In this document: positions 17,399-25,689 of the stretch, piece by piece
Layout of the letters: each line of letters opens with the position of its first letter
Numbering within the stretch: the stretch's first letter is position 1
The notes under the pieces: model-generated
Told to the model about the DNA's origin: nothing
Databases searched by the model: none
The model's input: the letters and a program-made list of their open reading frames with translations, nothing else
Origin: JAIBJN01 sp963825255
GTDB taxonomy: Bacteria > Actinomycetota > Thermoleophilia > Gaiellales > Gaiellaceae
Length of the DNA: 64,000 nt
Reading direction: 5' to 3'
NCBI GenBank assembly: GCA_963825255.1
Contig: CAWGSF010000009.1
Coordinates: 496,001 to 560,000, forward strand
Made by a program: the position numbers and the translations under genes

Positions 17399-18036
17399 GT
17401 CGCCCCCGGGACGGAGCGGCGCACCATCGTCATCTCGTCCCAGAGCGGGCGGAGCTCCTCCGTGTGCCGGGCGCGCTCGACCGCCTCGACCGGCTCCCGC
17501 TCGAGGATCTCGCAGAGGCGGCCGCGCAGCTCGTCGTCCAGCAGCCCGAGGGCGTACGGCCAGAGCTCGTCGACGGCCGCCTCGAACCGGGCCCGCTCGG
17601 AGGAGGCCCGCAGGCGATCGGCCCACATCTGGGCGTGCATGCGATGGTAGGCCTCCTCCCGCTCGATGCGCTCGGCGAGGCCGGCGACCTCGGGATCCGC
17701 GGCGGTCTTCAGCTCGGCGATGCGGAGGGCGTCGGCGGTCTCGTAGAGCCAGTGCCGGGCGATCGTCGCCGCCCAGTCGGGCACGAGCCGGAGCTCGACG
17801 AGAGGATGACACCGGTACTCGTCCGGGTCGCGGTCGAACGCGAGCGCGTCCGCGTCGGTCTCCAGCTCGCGCGCGGCGAGCTCGTAGAACGCGCGGGCGT
17901 GTCCGATCTCGCCCTGCGCGATCGACGAGAAGGCGACGTCCTCCTCGAGGTACGGCGCGATCCCGGTCCACTCGGAGTCGCGCCAACCGAGGACGAGCTC
18001 GTCATCCGCCAGGTCGAGCAGCGTCTGCGCGCTCAC
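17392..18036 (-). CDS. paaC: Phenylacetyl-CoA epoxidase structural subunit PaaC
   Basis: 214 residues with the ferritin-like four-helix fold of PaaC: LADDELVLGWRDSEWTG, LEEDVAFSSIAQGEIGHARAFYELAA, IARHWLYETADALRIAEL and EREEAYHRMHAQMWADRL. PaaC pairs with PaaA in the multicomponent monooxygenase that epoxidises the aromatic ring of phenylacetyl-CoA. It lacks a full set of iron ligands, as expected for the structural subunit. The GTG start at 18036 overlaps paaB by 35 bases. Confidence 0.94.
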   Translation of the reverse strand: MSAQTLLDLADDELVLGWRDSEWTGIAPYLEEDVAFSSIAQGEIGHARAFYELAARELETDADALAFDRDPDEYRCHPLVELRLVPDWAATIARHWLYETADALRIAELKTAADPEVAGLAERIEREEAYHRMHAQMWADRLRASSERARFEAAVDELWPYALGLLDDELRGRLCEILEREPVEAVERARHTEELRPLWDEMTMVRRSVPGATW

Positions 18037-18292
18037 GCGCCTCCCTGAGCTTGACCTTGAGCGAGTAGCCGTCGACGCGCCGGTAGTCACGGTCGAAGAC
18101 GTCCGCCACGTAGGGATCCTCGATCTCGAGGATCGCGTCGCGCGGAACGACCCAGAGCGCGACCGACTCGCCCCGGCGCCCGTAGAACTCGATCGCGTAC
18201 GCCTCGGCGAACTCGCGGTCGGGCGCCTCGAGCGAGCCGCCGTGCTGGAGCGGCTGGCCGTCGCGCTCCTGGCGAAAGACTTCCCAGATCAC
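18002..18292 (-). CDS. paaB: Phenylacetyl-CoA epoxidase subunit PaaB
   Basis: 96 residues. VIWEVFRQERDGQPLQHGGSL, EAYAIEFYGRRGESVALWVV and a C-terminal extension SLKVKLREARERA are typical of PaaB, the small bridging subunit of the PaaABC complex. The GTG start at 18292 overlaps the paaA stop (GTGA), indicating coupled translation. Confidence 0.94.
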   Translation of the reverse strand: MIWEVFRQERDGQPLQHGGSLEAPDREFAEAYAIEFYGRRGESVALWVVPRDAILEIEDPYVADVFDRDYRRVDGYSLKVKLREARERADAARPGG

Positions 18293-19197
18293 GCAGCGTC
18301 CGCCAGGATGGCGCGCCGGACCCAGGCCGTCTCCTCGCGCGAGGCGCGGCGGAACCCGAGCCGACGCTCGGTCTCCGGCCCGTGGCCGGTCACGACCCAC
18401 TTGAGCTCGTCCCAGTCGGGCTCGGTGTAGCGCCACCGTCCCGCCTTCTCGTCCTTCGCCAGCGCCGCGTCCGGAACGGTCAGGCCGAGCTCGCGGATCT
18501 GGGGGACGTAGCCGTCGAGGAACTGCTGGCGCGCGTCCTCGTTCGCCTGGCTCTTGATCCGCCACTGGACCATCGGGTCGTCCTCGGCCGGCGTCGGGTT
18601 GCCGTGGAACTGCATGAGCGGGCCCCACCAGCGGTCGAGCGCCTCCTGCACGAGCTCCCGCTGCTCCTCGGTGCCGGTCATCATCGTCAGGACGACGTCG
18701 CGGCCGTGGAGGATGTGGAACGACTCCTCCCAGCAGATCTTCTTCATGATGCGGGCGTACGGGGCGTAGGAGCACTTGAGGAGGGCCTTCTGGGAGATGA
18801 TCGCCGCTGCGTCCACGAGCCAGGCGATAACGCCGACGTCACCCCAGGTCCGCGTGGGGTAGTGAAAGACGTTGTGGAACTTCGTCCGGCCGGCGACGAG
18901 GTCGTCGAGGCAGGCGTCCCGCGGCTTGCCCAGGTCCTCGACCACGCGGTAGATGAGCTGGGCGTGGCCGACCTCGTCCTGCACCTTGGCCGTGAGGGCG
19001 AGCTTGCGCTGGAGTGTCGGCGCGCGGAGGATCCACTCGCGCTCGGGAAGGACGCCCATGAGCTCCGAGTTGCCGTGCATCTCGATGAACCTGATCAGGG
19101 ACTGCCGGTACGACTCAGGCATCTCGTCGCCGGTCTCGACCAGCCCGCCCTCCTGCACGTAGGCGCGGAACTCGTCCTCGGTTCGGCCGTCTCGCAC
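18289..19197 (-). CDS. paaA: Phenylacetyl-CoA epoxidase catalytic subunit PaaA
   Basis: 302 residues, near the family's usual length. Di-iron ligands are carried by AKVQDEVGHAQLIYR (ExxH) and ICWEESFHILHG (ExxH), and the substrate region by TKFHNVFHYPTRTWGDVG and ISQKALLKCSYAPY. PaaA inserts one oxygen atom into phenylacetyl-CoA to form the 1,2-epoxide, using electrons from PaaE. The GTG start at 19197 is preceded by GGGAGG at 5 bases. It begins 15 bases from the PaaR-type operator and is divergent from the TetR gene. Confidence 0.95.
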   Translation of the reverse strand: MRDGRTEDEFRAYVQEGGLVETGDEMPESYRQSLIRFIEMHGNSELMGVLPEREWILRAPTLQRKLALTAKVQDEVGHAQLIYRVVEDLGKPRDACLDDLVAGRTKFHNVFHYPTRTWGDVGVIAWLVDAAAIISQKALLKCSYAPYARIMKKICWEESFHILHGRDVVLTMMTGTEEQRELVQEALDRWWGPLMQFHGNPTPAEDDPMVQWRIKSQANEDARQQFLDGYVPQIRELGLTVPDAALAKDEKAGRWRYTEPDWDELKWVVTGHGPETERRLGFRRASREETAWVRRAILADAA

Positions 19198-19211
19198 GGG
19201 CGCCTCCCAAC

Positions 19212-19225
19212 CAAACGATCGTTAG
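19212..19225. promoter_or_regulatory. PaaR-type operator between paaA and the TetR gene
   Basis: CAAACGATCGTTAG contains the perfect 10-bp palindrome AACGATCGTT and fits the CNAACGNNCGTTNG pattern known for PaaR operators in Thermus and Bacillus relatives. It is the only such site in a 41-base divergent spacer. It sits 14 bases before each gene's start region, so one bound repressor could cover both promoters. Confidence 0.85.
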
Positions 19226-19238
19226 GATTCAGCCTACC

Positions 19239-19811
19239 ATGAGCCGTCGCGACGAGCTCGCGCGCGAGGCCGCCCGTCTCTTCGCGGAGAAGGGCTACCA
19301 CGGCACGTCCATCGGCGCCCTGGCCGACGCCGTCGGGGTGCAGAAGGGCTCGCTCTACGCCCACATCGCCGGCAAGCAGGACCTCCTGTACGAGATCATG
19401 CGCGAGGGCGCGGACGCGTTCCACGGGGCGCTCGACGCGATTCCGGAGGACCTGCCCGCGACCGAGAAGCTCCGTCTCGCCCTGCGCGGGCACCTCCGCG
19501 TCGTCGCGGGGCAGCTCGAGCTCGCGACGGTCTTCGTGCGGGAGTGGCGGTACCTCGAGGGCGAGCGCCGCGAGGAGATCCTGGGCGAGCGCCGCCGCTA
19601 CGAGGAGCGCGTGCGCGCGCTCTTCCGCGAGGGCCGTGACCTCGGCGAGCTCCGCTCCGACCTGGACGAGAGCATCGCGGCGCTCCTCTTCCTGTCCGCG
19701 GCGAACTGGGCGTTCACGTGGCTCCGCCCGGGTGTCGACACCGACGCGGTCGCCGACGGCTTCTACGCGCTGCTCGTCGACGGGATGCGCGGCTACTCGA
19801 CTCCCGTCTGA
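19239..19811 (+). CDS. paaR: TetR-family repressor of the phenylacetate genes (PaaR-like)
   Basis: 190 residues. The N-terminal HTH is REAARLFAEKGYHGTSIGALADAVGVQKGSLYAHI, written here as family blocks (AARLFAEKGYHGTSI; VGVQKGSLYAHIAGKQDLL). The C-terminal ligand domain is of the TetR_C/FadR-like type (EWRYLEGERREEILGERRRYE). Divergent placement with a shared operator indicates it represses paaABCD and itself, released by phenylacetyl-CoA as in known PaaR proteins. The effector is inferred from relatives. Confidence 0.85.
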   Translation: MSRRDELAREAARLFAEKGYHGTSIGALADAVGVQKGSLYAHIAGKQDLLYEIMREGADAFHGALDAIPEDLPATEKLRLALRGHLRVVAGQLELATVFVREWRYLEGERREEILGERRRYEERVRALFREGRDLGELRSDLDESIAALLFLSAANWAFTWLRPGVDTDAVADGFYALLVDGMRGYSTPV

Positions 19812-19816
19812 GTACA

Positions 19817-20722
19817 GTGGGCGCCTTGGCGAGCGCGGCGCTGATCGTCAATCCGCGGGCGAGTCTCGTGACGCCCGAGCTCACGGTCGAGGTGGAACGG
19901 GCACTCCGCGCCGGCGGCGAGGACGTCGAGACGATGCTCACCGAGCGGCCCAGGCACGCGGCCGAGCTCGCCGCCGAGGCTTCGCGAGAGTGCGAGCGGA
20001 TCTACGTCTTCGGCGGGGACGGCGCTTACAACGAGGTCGTCAACGGGCTCGAGGACGACGTCGCCGTCGGGTTCCTCCCGGGCGGCGCGACGAGCGTCCT
20101 GCCCCGGGCGCTCGGCCTCCCGCGCGACCCGCTGGAGTGCGCCCGGCTCCTCGCGGGCTCGGACGCGGAGCGGTCGATCTCCCTCGGCCGGGTCAACAAC
20201 CGCCGCTTCACGTTCGCCGCGGGGGTGGGGCTCGACGCCGAGCTCGTGCGCGGGGTGGACGACCTCGGGCGCAACGAGGGCAAGCGGCCGGGAGACGTCG
20301 CCTACGCGCGGACGCTCGCGGGGATCCTCTCCCGCCGCCGCGGGCGCCTCGAGCCGGCGATGACGGTGCTCGGTCGCGACCGGGTGGCCTTCGCCCTCGT
20401 GGCCAACTGCGACCCGTACACCTACGTGGGCCCCGTGCCGGTGCGCGCGGCGCCGGAGGCGCGCTTCGAGCTCGGGCTCGACCTCGTTGCCCCACGCGCA
20501 GTCGCGCCGTGGCACCTTCCCCGGCTCGCCGCGTGGGCGCTCATGGGCCGGGGGCAGGTCTCGTCGTCGCGGACGCTCTACCTCCACGACCTCGACGAGG
20601 TCGAGATCGAGTGCGACGTCCCCACGCCCCTCCAGGCGGACGGCGAGGACCTCGGCGACGTCACGTCGGCCCGCTTCGAGGCCGAGCGGGACGCGCTCCG
20701 TGTCCTCGTCGGCGATACTTAG
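19817..20722 (+). CDS. Diacylglycerol/sphingosine kinase-like lipid kinase
   Basis: About 301 residues. LIVNPRASLVTPEL at the start and VFGGDGAYNEVVNGL (GGDG nucleotide-binding motif) define the DAGK catalytic domain. FLPGGATSVLPRALGL and AAGVGLDAELVRGVDD continue it. The C-terminal domain has LQADGEDLGDV, the usual QxDGE block. It phosphorylates a lipid hydroxyl at the membrane, probably with ATP. GTG 19817 or TTG 19826 are the possible starts. It lies 5 bases after the TetR gene and could be co-transcribed with it. Confidence 0.85.
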   Translation: MGALASAALIVNPRASLVTPELTVEVERALRAGGEDVETMLTERPRHAAELAAEASRECERIYVFGGDGAYNEVVNGLEDDVAVGFLPGGATSVLPRALGLPRDPLECARLLAGSDAERSISLGRVNNRRFTFAAGVGLDAELVRGVDDLGRNEGKRPGDVAYARTLAGILSRRRGRLEPAMTVLGRDRVAFALVANCDPYTYVGPVPVRAAPEARFELGLDLVAPRAVAPWHLPRLAAWALMGRGQVSSSRTLYLHDLDEVEIECDVPTPLQADGEDLGDVTSARFEAERDALRVLVGDT

Positions 20723-20726
20723 ACGC

Positions 20727-21765
20727 GTGGGGAAGGCGGTGCCGGCCGAGGACGATCTCCTGCGGATCATCGGCGACGGGGAGCAGAGGCCGGACGGCGA
20801 GGCGGAGGGTCTCGACGAGCCCGCGCTCCTCGACCTCTACCGCAAGATGGTCCTCCTGCGCACCTACGACGAGCGGTCGCTCGTGTACCACCGCCAGGGG
20901 CGCGTCGGGACGTACGCGATCTTCTGGGGGCACGAGGCCGTCCAGGCCGGGTCGGCCTCCGCGCTCGCCGACGAGGACTGGATCTTCCCCTCGTACCGCG
21001 AATCCGCGATCGGGCTCCTGCGCGGCATGCCGCCGGAGGTCGTGCTCTCGTGGTGGCGCGGTCACCCCGCCGGCTGGTGGGACCCGCGCGAGTACCGCGT
21101 CGCGTCGATCACCGTCCCCATCGCGACGCACGTCCCGCACGCCGTCGGCCTCGCCTGGGGATCGCGGCTGAAGGGCGAGAGCGTCTGCGCGATCGCCTAC
21201 TTCGGCGACGGGGCCACCTCCGAGGGGGTCTTCCACGAGGGCGCCAACTTCGCCGCGGTCATGCAGGCCCCGGTCGTCCTCCTCTGCAACAACAACCAGT
21301 GGGCGATCTCGACGCCGCTCTCTGCACAGACGCGCGCCGTGGCTCTCGCGGACAAGGCCGTCGGCTACGGCATGCCCGGCGTCCGCGTCGACGGGGGCGA
21401 CGTCCTCGCGGTCTTCCAGGCGACGGCGGACGCGCTCCGGCGGGCGCGCGCCGGCGACGGGCCGACGTTCGTGGAGGCCGTGACGTACCGGTCCGCACCG
21501 CACGCGACCGCCGACGACCCGAGCGCGTACTGGGACGTCGGGCGGGTCGAGCAGGAGCGCGGAGAACGAGTGCCTCGGCCGCTACGAGCGGTACCTCGAA
21601 CGGCGGGGCCTGCTCGACGACGGGCTCCGGGAGGAGATCCGGGCGGAGGCGCTCGAGCGGATGAGGGAGGGGATCGCCGCCGCGGAGGCGATGCCGCCCC
21701 CGGACCCCGACGTCGTGTTCGCGCACGCGTACGTCGATCCACCCCCGACGATCCGCGAGGGGTGA
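20727..21765 (+). CDS. 2-oxoacid dehydrogenase E1 component alpha subunit, frameshifted near C-terminus
   Basis: The thiamine-diphosphate motif AYFGDGATSEGVFHEGANFA (GDG then about 25 residues to NNN in CNNNQWAIST) identifies E1 alpha. Its N-terminal part contains YRKMVLLRTYDERSL and DWIFPSYRESAIGLLRGM. The reading frame breaks near 21562, where one extra G converts QERENECLGRYERYLERRG to a different frame; after correction it ends FAHAYVDPPPTIREG at 21765. With E1 beta and E2 it forms a pyruvate or branched-chain 2-oxoacid dehydrogenase. Start GTG 20727. Confidence 0.88.
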
Positions 21766-22736
21766 CCTCCCTGGAGCGGACGCTCGTCGAGGCGGTCAAC
21801 GACGCGCTCCACGTGGAGATGGAGCGGGACCCGACCGTGATGGTCCTGGGCGAGGACGTCGGCCGCGCCGGCGGCGTGTTCAGGGCGACCGCCGGGCTGC
21901 TCGACCGGTTCGGCCCCGAGCGGTGCGTGGACACGCCGCTGGCCGAGGCTGGGATCCTCGGCACCGCCGTCGGCCTCGCCATGGCCGGCTGGCGACCCGT
22001 TTGCGAGATGCAGTACGAGTCCTTCAGCTACCCCTGCCTCGACCAGCTGATCACCCACGTCGGGCGCTACCGCTGGCGAACCGGAGGCGCGATGGAGTTT
22101 CCCATCGTCGTGCGCATGCCGACCGGCGGCGGCGTCCGGGCGCCCGAGCTCCACGAGGACTCGCCGGAGGCGTACTACGTCCACACGCCGGGCGTGAAGG
22201 TGGCGATCCCGTCGACACCGGGCGACGCGAAGGGCCTCCTCGCCGCCGCCCTTCGCGATCCCGACCCCGTCGTGGTCCTCGAGCCGAAGGTGCTCTATCG
22301 GAGCCCGCGGGGAGAGGTCCCGGACGGCGAGCACGTCGTCCCGCTGGGCCGGGCGCGGATCGCGCGCGAGGGGAGCGACGTCACGCTGATCGCCTACGGC
22401 GCGATGGTGCAGACATGCCTCGCGGCCGCCGAGCTGCTCGAGGAGAGCGCCGAGGTCGTGGACCTGCGCACCCTGAAGCCGCTCGACGAGGAGACGATCC
22501 TCGGCTCGGTCGCCCGGACGGGCCGCGCGGTCGTCGTCCAGGAGGCGCCGCGGGTGGCCGGGTTCGGGGCCGAGATCGCAGCCGTCCTCGCGGAGAAGGC
22601 GATCCTCGACCTTCGCGGCCCGGTCGTCCGCGTCACGGGCTACGACGTCCCCTTCCCGTACTGGTCGATCGAGCACGAGTACCTGCCCTCGCCGGAGCGC
22701 GTGGCCGCCGCCGCCCGCCGGGTGCTCGCCTACTAG
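21762..22736 (+). CDS. 2-oxoacid dehydrogenase E1 component beta subunit
   Basis: 324 residues. VMVLGEDVGRAGGVFRATAG, DTPLAEAGILGTAVGLAMAG and MQYESFSYPCLDQLITH are typical E1 beta blocks; the C-terminal transketolase domain has DVTLIAYGAMVQ and VDLRTLKPLD. It supplies the second half of the thiamine-diphosphate site. GTG 21762 overlaps the E1 alpha stop (GTGA). Confidence 0.93.
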   Translation: MTSLERTLVEAVNDALHVEMERDPTVMVLGEDVGRAGGVFRATAGLLDRFGPERCVDTPLAEAGILGTAVGLAMAGWRPVCEMQYESFSYPCLDQLITHVGRYRWRTGGAMEFPIVVRMPTGGGVRAPELHEDSPEAYYVHTPGVKVAIPSTPGDAKGLLAAALRDPDPVVVLEPKVLYRSPRGEVPDGEHVVPLGRARIAREGSDVTLIAYGAMVQTCLAAAELLEESAEVVDLRTLKPLDEETILGSVARTGRAVVVQEAPRVAGFGAEIAAVLAEKAILDLRGPVVRVTGYDVPFPYWSIEHEYLPSPERVAAAARRVLAY

Positions 22737-22738
22737 CC

Positions 22739-23847
22739 GTGGCCTACGAGCTCACGCTTCCGGATCTGGGCGAAGGCGTCGCCGAGGGCGAGATCGCGCG
22801 GTGGCTCGTCGAGGTCGGCCAGGACGTCGAGGAGGACGACCCGCTCGTCGAGATCCAGACGGACAAGACGACGGTCGAGATCCCCTCGCCGCGCGCCGGC
22901 ACCGTTTCGCGCATCCTCGTCGCCGAGGGCGACCTCGTCCCGGTCGGGACACCGCTCGTCGTCATCGACGGGGGCGAGTCGGAGCCGCAGACCGCGGAAC
23001 CGGAGGCGCCGGCGCAGCGGCCGGCCGGACCGGTCCGGGCGACGCCCCTCGTCCGCCGCATCGCCGTCGAGCTCGGCGTCGACCTCGCGGCGGTCGCTCC
23101 CACCGGCGCCGACGGGAGGGTGACCGAGGAGGACGTCCGCGCCGTGGCGGCGTCGTCGGGCCCGGCCGGACTGGGCGGCGAGCGGCGCGTCCCGCTCCGT
23201 GGCGTCCGGCGGCTCGTGGCCGAGCGCCTCGACGAGCTCGCATCGCGAGGTGCCGGCGGTGACGGTGGTCGAGGAGTGCGACGTCACGGCGCTCTCGGCG
23301 GAGCGCGGCGAGCGCTCCTACCTGCCGTACCTCGTCCAGGCTGCCGTCGGCGGGGCTGCGGGAGGTCCCGGAGCTGAACGCCACGCTCGACCGCGACGAG
23401 ATCGTCTACTGGGAGCGGTACGACATCGGGATCGCGGTGCAGACCGACGACGGCCTCGTCGTCCCGGTGCTGAGGAGCGCCGACGAGCTGGGCCTCGACG
23501 AGCTCGAGGCCGAGGCGCGCCGCCTCGCCGAAGGCGCGCGGGCGGGGACGCTCGAGCCGGCCGAGCTCAAGGGCTCGACGTTCACGGTGACGAGCGCCGG
23601 GCGCCTGGCGGGCCTCTTCGCGACGCCGCTCGTCAACTACCCCGAGGTCGGCATCCTCGGCCTCCACCGCATCTCTTCGAGGCCGGCGGTCGTCGAGGGC
23701 GAGGTCGTCCCTCGCGAGATCGGCTGGCTCTCCTGCACGTTCGACCACCGGGTCGTCGACGGCGCCCGGGCGAGCGCGTTCCTCCTCGAGGTCGTGCGCA
23801 GGCTCGAGGAGCCCGGCGCCGCGGAGACCCCGGGCTCCTCGTCCTGA
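22739..23847 (+). CDS. 2-oxoacid dehydrogenase E2 component (dihydrolipoyl acyltransferase), two frameshifts
   Basis: Three frames combine into about 370 residues. An N-terminal lipoyl domain carries the lipoylated Lys in EIQTDKTTVEIPSP. A peripheral-subunit-binding domain follows (ATPLVRRIAVELGVDL; PTGADGRVTEEDV). The acyltransferase domain has VPAVTVVEECDVTAL, LREVPELNATLDRDEIVYW and the active-site CTFDHRVVDGARA (HxxxDG). Breaks near 23243 and 23352 sit in G/C-rich runs. The acyl group cannot be identified. No E3 gene is adjacent. Confidence 0.85.
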
Positions 23848-23852
23848 CCCGG

Positions 23853-24371
23853 CTAGTCCCGCTCGATCTGGCCGCGGATCTCGCCGCCGGGGAACATCGT
23901 CGAGTGGACGTTCGCGTACGTCACCCCGGCCTTGATCGCGCGCACGAGCTCGTCGAACTCGCCCGCGGCGATCCCCTGGCCGGCCGGCCCGACGATGTCC
24001 GCCGGGACGATCGTGCCGGTGACCACCGCCTCGCTGTCGTTGCCGGCCGGGCACGCCGGCTTCCCGCCTCCGCCGCAGAAGAACGCCGAGACGCCGCCGT
24101 TCACGTCCTTCTGCCCGAGGTGGATGTGGGCGAACAGGCTCGGCGTGCTCAGGTCGCGGAACTTGAGCCTGAACGTGATCACCTGGTCGTCCTGGTCGAC
24201 CCAGAGCTTCACGCTCCCGGACGCGCCCGTCGAGATCGACGGCGCCTCCCTGAAGCCCTTGAGCTTCGCCTCGAAGGCCTTGCTCTTTCCCCCGCTGGCG
24301 CCTGCCAGGGAAGCGACCAGGAGTCCGGCCGCAAGGACAGCGATCGCCAGCACGGCAAATCGAGTGCGCAT
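23853..24371 (-). CDS. Secreted CHRD-domain protein
   Basis: 172 residues with a signal peptide (MRTRFAVLAIAVLAAGLLVA, cleavage probably after SLAGASG) and one CHRD domain (FRLKFRDLSTPSLFAHIHLG; ANVHSTMFPGGEIRGQI). CHRD domains are named for chordin and occur in bacterial extracellular proteins of unknown function. Convergent with the E2 gene. Confidence 0.85.
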   Translation of the reverse strand: MRTRFAVLAIAVLAAGLLVASLAGASGGKSKAFEAKLKGFREAPSISTGASGSVKLWVDQDDQVITFRLKFRDLSTPSLFAHIHLGQKDVNGGVSAFFCGGGGKPACPAGNDSEAVVTGTIVPADIVGPAGQGIAAGEFDELVRAIKAGVTYANVHSTMFPGGEIRGQIERD

Positions 24372-24405
24372 TGCCTACCTCCCTCGTTTCCCCTACTCGG
24401 AGGTC

Positions 24406-25259
24406 CTACGCGGAGCGGCTGCGTTCCGGATTGCCGGGCAGGGGGACGAACTGGACGCTCGGCCGCCGGCGTCCCTCCTGGGGGAAGAGCTCCATCAGGT
24501 CGTAGGCCTCCTGGGGAGGCCGACGACGACCGGGAGGCCGAGGGCGCGCGCCTCGGGGACGGTGATCGGGTCGTCGTGGGTGTAGTGGCCGCCCGCCAGC
24601 TCCTCGGCCAGGGTCTCGGCCTTGTCGGCGCCCATCCGGTCGATCACGAGGTTCGTGACCACCTGCTTCATGTGCCGGAGAGCCTTCTCCGCGACGTCGG
24701 CCATGAGAAGCGTGCGGTCGTCGAGCTGCTCGATCGGCTTCGCGGCGGCGACGCGGACGAGCGCGGCCGCGGGCACGTCCCCGAGCTGCGGGTCGACGGG
24801 GCCGAGGACCGCTGCCTCGTCCATGCGGATCTCGTCGGCCGCGAGCGCGAGGAGGGTTCCTCCCGACATCGCGTAGTGCGGCACGAGGACGGTGACCTTG
24901 CCCGTGTGAGCCTTGAGCGCGTAGGCGATCTGCTCGGAGGCGAGCACGAGCCCGCCGGGCGTGTGGAGGAGCAGGTCGAGCGGGGCCTCGTCCGGCGTCT
25001 GGCGCACGACCCGCAGGACGGCCTCCGAGTCCTCGATGTCGATGAAGCGGTAGAACGGGACCCCCAGGACGCCCACCGTCTCCTGCCGGTGGATCAGGGC
25101 GATGAGGCGCGTGCCGCCGCGCGCCCGCTCGAGGGCGCGGAGCGCCCGGGCGCGCCGGGCCTGGAGCGCCCGCCGCGAGAGCACGGGAACGACGAGCAGG
25201 ACGAGGATCCCGATGGCGAGGACGGCGCCGAGGTCGATGCGCCGAGGATACGGAGGCAC
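24406..25259 (-). CDS. SDH-family Clp-fold membrane serine protease, frameshifted near C-terminus
   Basis: About 284 residues. One N-terminal membrane helix (LGAVLAIGILVLLVVPVL) is followed by a ClpP/crotonase-fold protease domain: DIEDSEAVLRVVRQTPDEAP, DLLLHTPGGLVLASEQIA, VPHYAMSGGTLLALAADEI (nucleophile Ser) and GHYTHDDPITVPEARALGLP. The main frame stops after GLPRRPTT; one base shift near 24517 continues into EAYDLMELFPQEG, a typical family end, to a TAG at 24406. Family members (SDH = Ser-Asp-His) are membrane proteases of uncertain substrate. Confidence 0.82.
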
Positions 25260-25277
25260 GCGGCTAGACTCACGAGC

Positions 25278-25661
25278 GTGGACGGTCCCCTCGACTGGTA
25301 CCTGCTCGGCGTCGTCCTCGGCCTCGGCGTCGTCGTCGGCATCGCCGCCGTCGGCGCCCTTCGGAGCCCCTGGTGGGCGGCACTGGCGATCCTGGGCGGA
25401 GCCGCCGCCATCGCGATCGACCTCCTCGCCCTGCCGCTGTGGGCGCTCGTCGCCTTCGCGGCTGCCGTCGTGGTCGCCTTCGTCGCGCTCCGACGGCTCC
25501 CGGCGGACGCCCTGCCGGCCGCGCTCCTGGGGGCGGTCGTCCTCGCGGCGATCCCTCTTCTCGGCTACGTGGCGGTCGCCGCGGCTCCGGTGGCGGGCGC
25601 GCGCCTGCAGCGGCGCGCGGATGCCCGCCACGCCGGGCTGAGAGTGCTCGCGAAGGACTGA
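25278..25661 (+). CDS. Small integral membrane protein, unknown
   Basis: 127 residues, four hydrophobic helices (WYLLGVVLGLGVVVGIAAVG, WWAALAILGGAAAIAIDLLA, LWALVAFAAAVVVAFVAL, LPAALLGAVVLAAIPLLGYV). It begins 18 bases from the divergent protease start. I do not recognise a family. The tail LQRRADARHAGLRVLAKD is basic. Confidence 0.65.
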   Translation: MDGPLDWYLLGVVLGLGVVVGIAAVGALRSPWWAALAILGGAAAIAIDLLALPLWALVAFAAAVVVAFVALRRLPADALPAALLGAVVLAAIPLLGYVAVAAAPVAGARLQRRADARHAGLRVLAKD

Positions 25662-25689
25662 CCTGACCGCTGCCGGGACACGGAAGCTC

